The translations under genes were made by a program, and so were the position numbers. Below are positions 57,329-64,000 of a DNA stretch of 64,000 bases, in pieces. Source of the stretch: Abelmoschus esculentus (taxonomy: Eukaryota; Streptophyta; Magnoliopsida; Malvales; Malvaceae); contig JAUCBN010000022.1 of NCBI GenBank assembly GCA_035048815.1, positions 17,712,501-17,776,500 on the forward strand, read 5' to 3'. The stretch's first letter is position 1; each line of letters starts with the position of its first letter. The notes beneath the pieces are model-generated. The model had not been told where the DNA came from. It saw only the letters and a program-made list of their open reading frames with translations, and made no database searches.

Positions 57329-59468
57329 ATGACCAGGTCCAACCTGTCTACAGATGAATATCCTTACGATCCTAAAATCAAAAGAACCGCAAGGCTTTTG
57401 CGACATGGTATTCATGAAAGGATGAATGCAGTACCTGGCCAGCAGAACAACGCTGGCATGAACGCCGCCGTGGCAGACAACCAAGGCGTATTCACAATTG
57501 TTGATCCTGCCAATCTGCCTCAACAGGAGTGTGTACGCACTGTCCGTGATTACTTATAGGAAGATTTGGATGGATTAACTCCTATCATGATCATGCCTAA
57601 TATAGGCAAAACAATTTGAATTAAAGTCGATCATGTTCAACATGATCAATACTCTAGGCCAATTTGTAGGATCGGCCAACGAAGATGCTCGGCAACATCT
57701 TAAATCTTTTCTGGAAATTTACAATTTGTTTAAGATACCGGAGTCTCTGCCAAAATACTAAAGCTGAATTTGTTTCCCTATTCACTGAGGGATAGCGTAA
57801 AATCCTGGTTAAACAACCTCCAACCTATATCGTTAAACTCATGAAATAAACTATGTCGAAGCTTCCTTGCCCGATTCAGTTATACCAACATAACTGATAA
57901 ACTGAGAAACGATATCATATTATTCAGGCAAAATGAAGACGAATCAATGTATGAGGCTTAGGAAAGATATAAAGAATTATACAAAAAATGCCCCATGCAT
58001 GGTCTGCCCGAGTGGACACAAGTATTCATCTTCTACAACGCCGTAAACACCCCTACGAGGATGATGCTTGATGCTTCCGCTAATGGCACCCTCTTAGACC
58101 GCCCGCCCTATAAGAGTTTAGAAATTCTAGATAGGTTGGCATAGAATGATTATCAACACCCAGCCACTGGAAGAGGAATAAAAAGGCGAGGTATAACAAA
58201 CTCTGACTCTTCAGATTCTATCCTATCCAAACTATCACTTTAACAAATATGGTTAAGGATCTATAAAAGTCGAGTAATGTTCGAGAAGTAAAAGCAATCA
58301 CCATTCTCTGTGAAACATATGGTGACAATAATGATTCGAACGTATGCCCGCATGATCTTGAATCCTCATTTTATGTTGGAAATTTTAACAGAAATAATAT
58401 GTCCAATAATTATAACCCAGGATAGAGGAAACACACAAACTTCTCATGGAGTAACCCTAACAATGCTCTTAACACGCAACATCAATCAGTGAAATCTATT
58501 GGATTCTAGTAGAACAACAGATCTGCTCACCAATAGATGCCGTAGCAAGCACTACCGCCGCAGCAGACAGATGTCCAGACCCTGGAGAACACAAAGCAGA
58601 CATTCATGGCTCAGACTGGTGTCTATATTGCAAACACCAATAAGTTAATTCAGAGAGCCGATACTTTCATGGGCAGAACGAAGATGAGAATGCAGAACAA
58701 AAAAGTTGCTCTCAAGACGCTGAAAGTTGCGGTAGGACAGATGGCACAAAAAATGAAAAGCCGACCCATATGAGGTCTCCCTGGCGATACTGAAGTCGCT
58801 AGAATCGGTCTGCATGAATAGTGCAAGGAAATATCCACCCGGAGTGGATTATAACTAAAAGACCTTGAGATAACTGCTCAAATAGTAGGTAAGACCCCTG
58901 AGACAGTAGCCCCAAAAGAAGCTACTTTAGAAAAACCTAAGGCAAAGGAACCAACAGATATTGTCTACGATGTTGCCACAGCAGAAGATGCCACAACCGC
59001 ACCACAGATAAGATTCTAATGCAATGAAAAGATTGAGGATCTGCGTTTACCACCACCTTTTCCACAAAGGCTAAAATAACAGAAACAAGAGTACCAGTTT
59101 AAGAAATTTCTAGACATCCTTAAACAGGTACATATCAATATACCTTTGGTGGAGGCAATTAAACAAATGCTCAACTATGCCAAGTTCTTTAAAGATATTA
59201 TATCCAAAAGGATAAAAATTAGGGAATTTGAAAATGTTGCCGCAACAGAAGGGTGTGTGGCAATGTTGCACAACAAGGCCACGACCAAAAGAAAAGATCC
59301 TGGTAGCTTCACCATACCTTTCTCTATCGGTGATCAATACGTGGATAAGTCATTATGTGACTTAGGCGTCAACCTCAATCTCATGCCTAAGTCAGTATTT
59401 CAAAAGCTAGGCATCAGGTAGGCAAAACCAACAACGGTGATGCAATAACTGGCAGACCGCTCTTACGT
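57329..59468 (+). pseudogene. Athila-type Ty3/gypsy gag-protease relic
   Basis: The first open part, 57329-57559, starts M-T-R-S-N-L-S. Multiple stops and frameshifts follow, with typical Athila gag motifs: L-K-L-N-L-F-P-Y-S-L-R-D, L-R-N-D-I-I-L-F-R-Q-N-E-D-E-S-M-Y-E-A and C-P-M-H-G-L-P-E-W. Near the end (59030-59468) come P-P-P-F-P-Q-R-L, K-D-P-G-S-F-T-I-P and L-C-D-L-G-V-N-L-N-L-M-P, the pseudo-active-site neighbourhood of the Athila aspartic protease. The sequence stops at A-D-R-S-Y-V and joins LTR debris; reverse transcriptase, RNase H and integrase are absent. It is clearly dead. Confidence 0.88.
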
Positions 59469-61276
59469 AAAAAATAAATACATAAAAAATAAAATACATG
59501 AAATAAATGATAGATGTTAGATATTTACACAAAACGGGCCGTGAATAATACGGATCATTTCCCGTTGCGGATCACTGTAAAACCGATATTAAACGAATAA
59601 GTAAATAAATAAGTAATAGTATGAATATGATAATATAAATAAATCTAAATATAATAACATATATATACATGACGAATAAACAACATATAAAAATAATATA
59701 CAATACTTATAATGATATAATACAAGGTAAAACATAAATAACATGATATATAAAAAAACATGAATAAATATTACGTAAGTATAAACAAAAGAAGTAATAA
59801 CGTATGTAATCTAGCATTTATAAACATATATAAACTTACAAAATATAAAATTGTATACATTGTGATATAACGTATAATAATAAATATGTACATTACAAGG
59901 AATAAAGAAACAAATAATACATGCAATAAAACAAATCAAATATGTATGATGTAGTAATAATACAGGGACCAAAATATGAATAAATAAAATTCTGAACTAA
60001 TTTGGAATAAAACATATAAAGAGGAATTAAAATGAAAAAGAAAATAACTTCAAGAGCTGATTTGAGATAAAATAAAACCGAAATGGGTAAAATTAAAAGG
60101 TTAAAATATACATAAGGGACTGAAGTCGGTATTAAACTATGATGGAAGTCTAAACAGTTGGAAAAGCGGGGGACCTGATATATAATTTACTATTCGAACA
60201 TAAACACATGGATCCTTTCTCAGGTTAGATCACCACGCAGGTCGTGTACCTTAAACAACGTCGTTTTATTGGTGATATATATCAACAAATGAAAGTTGAA
60301 TTGAATTTCAAACTCATTTGTTTCTTGTTTCACTCGAAAACTAGAAGCAAAAGAGAGGAAATATCTCTGAAAAACCATGAACCCTAGCCCCCTTTAGAAC
60401 TAAGAATCCGTCTGTCGCCACGGTCACCGCTAGCGTCGAAAGGCGAGCCAAAATGCTTATAAATAACTCTTCTTTCTTTGTTTTAAAACCGAAAATCAAT
60501 CAGTGTGTCAAAAATTTCTTAGACCTAAATCGAGAAACACTATTTTATTTGAAATCTGGGCTTCGAAACCCTTAAAATCAAATCCAAACTTTCCTTTCTA
60601 AAATCCCAAAGATCTGAAACTCTCAAGCCCTTTTTATAAAGCGAGAATGGAAGAAAATATTTGTTTCTATTGGAATAGAAAAGAAGATCAAGAAACTATA
60701 CCGACGACGGGAACCGTTTCCAGATTTAAAGGTAAATTCTTTGATCTCTATTTCTTTTCATTCGAATGGAAAAAAGATATGCTTTAAAAAAGGTGCTTTT
60801 GTTGATTTTTCTTGATGAAATCTCATCTAGGGTTTACGGTTGATATCATTGGGCTTTATAGCCGATTACACTAATGAAAAGAAATAAAAAAATTGTTCGT
60901 CTATTTTATTTTGTTGGTTTTTGATTTGTTTGGTTGTACATTGTTGGTTTGCGATGTGTTTTCTAGGAGATGCTCGTATGAACGGAAAGAGGGGACCATT
61001 TGGTTCTTAGCCGGTTACTAGTGAGGCTGACAAGGTAGTTTGCGTGGCTGGGGATACTGGTATGGCGTTGCGGTGGCATTGACGTGGAACGGAGGTGACC
61101 AGCGGTCTGAGATGGCTGGTAGCTGGACGGTTGCAAGAAAGATGTGAGGCCATTATTTTAGATGCTTCTCGAATTCTCAGAAGCTAAAGAGTTTCTAGGC
61201 AATGAAGAGGAGAGTTATAGCGTAGGGTGGTTTACGGGTGGGATATCAAGGTCTAACTAGATACCGGTTTGGTGGT
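59469..61276. repeat. LTR debris (copy F4), interrupted by family-E LTR
   Basis: 59480-60110 matches 1530-2030 and 11340-11800. The rest resembles the leader half of a plant LTR (aacgtcgtttta-type words, aaaccatgaaccctag, a gggtttacgg region). It resumes at 62622 after the insertion. No credible gene. Confidence 0.55.
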
Positions 61277-62616
61277 TGACAAGAGTCGTTTTTCAAGTCA
61301 AAATAAAATATTCCTCTTTAAATTAAATAAATAAAAGATAGTATAGTAAAGAGGGTCGATCCACAGAAAATTTGGAACTTCTAATGTAATTTTGTATTGA
61401 TTTCAGTCTAGGATACTGCAAACAATTAATTAAAAGGGGGGGTTGATGAGATTGCGATGAAAAATAAAGAAACTAAAATAACAAATAAAATAAAAATTGA
61501 GAAACAAAATAATAGTTGAAAATAAAAATGAAGAAATCGCCTCGAGTTAACTTTTTTTCGATTCTGACGATCATTGAAATGATTTTTACTTCGTGATTCA
61601 TGTCGGTTACAGTCTACAAGGACCAACCCATTGTGACTTGTCTTTCTCTCTTGTAACCAATCTTCCCAAGTCTGTCTTTGAAAGATGATTCTTGAGTGGA
61701 TCAACCACAGCTATTGCCATTAAAACAATCAGATTAAGTACGAGAAAAGCCCGAATCAAATTATGTTGTCTCGTCGAGAATCGAATCTGATCTCATTTTT
61801 TCTTAGCGGACCACCGCTAAGTGTGTTTACAGGAAGTCAAAATTGCCACAGGCAAATCCTTCCTCCCACTGTATATTAAAACAACATCCAGATCAACAAG
61901 CTCTTTTTGGTTTGAAATGTTTTAATTTTGTAAGTAAGGCCGATTGTCAAACTAATAAAACAGAAAAATAAGAATGTTTCCCGAAGGGATTTAAGTACTA
62001 TTCAATTCTCACGCTTTGAATTGATTCATTGTTAGCTCTCGGCTTAAAAGAAATTAGCTAAGAATGATATCAATTATCATACTTAGCATATTTTTGTAAA
62101 ATATTAAAAAGACTAAAAAATAAAGAAATGAAAAGAAATTTTATCGAATAATAAAGAAGCAAGACAAGAATTCAAAGACAAAGTGATGGATGATCTAAAG
62201 CCTTACCCATAGAGGGTATTTATAGGCTACTAATAACCTAAAAATAATAAACTAATTCAAAAATAAAATAAAAGATAAAAAGATAATTCTTGAGTTTAAA
62301 ATTTAAAAACAAAATATCTTATCCTAAAAATCTTCTCAAATCTTGTTGCTGAACCGTCTCCAGAATTCTCTCAAATCTCGCTGACTGGACTGTCTCCAGA
62401 ATCTTCTAGAAACTGCCACATCAGTATTTCTTCATGCCCGACGTCGTGCCCATGTCTTCAGTCGCGAAAAAATGCAGAAATTATCTTTTTTAATCACCAA
62501 TTATAGAAATAGGTCACTGCACATAAAACATACAAAATTCGCTCAAATGAGCAGTGACAAATTCATGAAAATAAGATAATTAGTAATTAAAAAGTAACTA
62601 TTTAAATCACCAATCA
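61277..62616 (-). mobile_element. Solo LTR, family E, inverted
   Basis: 1340 bp. On the plus strand it starts TGACAAGAGTCG and ends ATCACCAATCA, the reverse complement of the family termini. Perfect target duplications GTGGT lie at 61272-61276 and 62617-62621. Minus-strand TATA box at 62217-62224. The 92-aa frame at 61426 is LTR-internal. No internal retrotransposon sequence adjoins. Confidence 0.9.
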
Positions 62617-63060
62617 GTGGTCTGTTGTGGGTTTTGGTGTAGTGGGCTAGCAGATTGGGTAAAGGTGTAACTGGGCTGCTGGTTATTTAATAGTTTGGGT
62701 GGATTTTGTTGGGTCTTGGTGTATATGGGTAATATTTGGGGCTGTAATAAATGGGCTTGACCGATTTGGGTATGTAGTAAAGGACTTTTATTAATGGATT
62801 GATTTTTGGATTTTTGATATGGAAATAGTTTTTTTTTAATTTTTGGATTAAATATTTTTGGTATTTTGGGAATTTAATTTTGATTTAATTTGGAATTGAT
62901 TTGGTTTAGGGTTTGATCGAACCCCGGATAAAAATGGTGACTATATCTTGTTTTTAAATCATGGGTAAATTATAAGCTTTAGATTTATCGTTATAATGAT
63001 GAAATATAAGCTTTAGATTTATCGTTATAATAATAATCTCTATAGAGTTATTTAGTTTTA
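62617..63060. repeat. Right remainder of interrupted LTR debris
   Basis: Continuation of 61276. G/T-rich, ending near gtttgatcgaaccccgg, followed by a ~33-bp tandem duplication (aagctttagatttatcgtta..., 62972-63035). No gene. Confidence 0.55.
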
Positions 63061-63668
63061 TGATATGCTTTGTAACTTGATGTATATTGAGAATCCAGTT
63101 TCAGTGTGTGAGTAATGCATATTGCCCTGACCTTACTACAAATTTGTGTGACTCAAGGTCATTCAATTAAGTAGGAAGAATACATATTACTAGAAAATGA
63201 GAAAACCTTAAGCCTTCCTCAACATATTTCTCGACAATCTTTAGTATTTCAAACTTATTAATCCTCAAATCAGCTCGATTGAATGTTCACCTCTATATTC
63301 ACCGATTACTTTGGATTTGTCATATCATCTAACAAGTTCTCTTCTCTCTTTGTTGTTTTTATTCATAATTCTTGCAAGTGTTATGTATCTCCGGCTTCGA
63401 TGAAATTGTCTCGGAATTCTTCTGCGGAATCGGGTTCATCGAGCCTAATCACTAGCCGATTCAGGTAACTGCTCTGCTTCACATTCAAACTACAAACTTG
63501 CAAACCAAAAGTTCCTTACAACTTGAATTTTAGGTTGAACTTAGTTAACAATCTAGGGGTGGTTTAAATCGCTTAAGAATTTGTAACAATTTAACCTAGA
63601 GAATTAGTATTGCAATCCTTGAAAACATGGTTTTAATTTCCCTTAGAGGTCCAAGAGGGCACACTACG
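63061..63668 (+). other. Unassigned region with one exon-like frame
   Basis: The frame 63283-63468 contains an internal ATG (63399) opening M-K-L-S-R-N-S-S-A-E-S-G-S-S-S, which reaches a plausible donor, ATTCAG|GTAACTG, near 63467. Base composition here is less AT-rich than around it. It could be a first coding exon of a host gene or another leader in LTR debris. I recognise no family. Confidence 0.25.
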
Positions 63669-63787
63669 TAAAATGTATAATGATTTTTTTCATATTGATT
63701 ATCAGTATATATGTATTCTATGAACTTTGATCCATTTCCATATATATTTTTGCTATATTTATGTTTCAAGAATTTTGATGCTATACC
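63669..63787. repeat. Short segment shared with 32751-32873
   Basis: gtaaaatgtataatg...gatgctatacc, with small differences; at 63788 it is interrupted by a family-B-like element. Confidence 0.75.
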
Positions 63788-64000
63788 TGGGACACCTCTA
63801 TCCAGTTTAAGAGATAGGAGTGCTACTCTTGCTTTTCAAACAAGACAAGAATCTTAATAAAGTGGTTAATTTGGTCTTTCTTTAAGCACAAGCAAACCAT
63901 TTGGTCAAACTTAAGGTCTAAGAAACCTATTAAACTAATGTGCCATTCGGTTTTCAATCAAGACAAAACCTAAATTCATTGTTTAAATCGATCTAAACAC
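63788..64000 (+). mobile_element. Diverged family-B LTR-like element, 5' end only
   Basis: Starts TGGGACACCTCTATCCAG and follows the order of words at 21182-21330 (gagat, gtgttactc-like, aatcttaataaagtgg, ggtctttctt, agcacaagca) with many substitutions; it runs off the window. Confidence 0.7.

Noticed and set aside
1..64000. CRISPR array, phage defence island, or bacterial operon
   Set aside because: Direct repeats here are transposon TSDs, subterminal motifs or dispersed elements; introns, TATA boxes and plant transposons show a nuclear plant context.

Overview
The window looks like repeat-dominated plant nuclear DNA, probably Gossypium or another Malvaceae genome. This is inference from the AT-rich base composition, plant-type transposons, a CACTA element whose ends are packed with GCGGCGTTT motifs, and a plant JIP23-like gene. 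No rRNA, plastid block, CRISPR array or bacterial-type operon is visible. Only one locus resembles a host gene: a 23-kDa jasmonate-induced-protein (JIP23)-like gene at 46599-47236 (minus), and even that lacks a recognisable N-terminal exon. Nearly every other open reading frame is a transposon relic or a chance frame inside a long terminal repeat (LTR).

The main architecture is segmental duplication. A block at 2317-12469, continuing at 17960-18316 after a transposon, is collinear with 34261-46607. A third partial copy of its left part lies at 48331-51537, where it joins directly to a copy of 19271-23709 (now 51538-55989). A further piece of the same LTR-like sequence (22625-25400) recurs at 29970-32745. 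Because the copies can be compared with each other, many insertions have a natural empty site in this same window, so boundaries, target-site duplications (TSDs) and relative ages can be read directly.

Region by region: 1-2311 holds LTR debris, a Mutator-like MITE (624-1504) and a LINE reverse-transcriptase relic. 2312-8140 is the first duplicated block, with a fold-back MULE (3610-4317), two divergent MULE transposase N-terminal relics, a truncated LTR and a JIP23 pseudogene fragment. 8141-12469 holds a MITE interrupted by a solo LTR. 12470-17959 is a CACTA element with both of its gene remnants and a 3-bp TSD. 17960-29970 has JIP23 relics split around a 4.7-kb LTR-like element (21182-25883), then AT-rich mosaic, a SINE-like unit and a long fold-back (28982-29545). 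29970-34045 has a truncated LTR-like copy and a minus-strand solo LTR. 34046-46607 is the second copy of the duplicated block, here also carrying a 2.4-kb LTR with a tRNA-like sequence (40474-42904). 46599-48320 is the JIP23-like locus. 48331-55989 is a chimera of the third copies. 55990-59468 is a decayed Athila-type Ty3/gypsy LTR-gag-protease fragment. 59469-64000 is LTR debris with an inverted solo LTR and the start of another LTR-like element.

Nothing here works together as a pathway. The interest lies in the layered insertion history, a JIP23 gene family shattered by duplication and transposition, and several structured non-coding elements: hairpins, an array of ACGT-core bZIP-type motifs inside an LTR, and a tRNA-like sequence with Pol III signals. 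All calls are by eye; no database or alignment was run.
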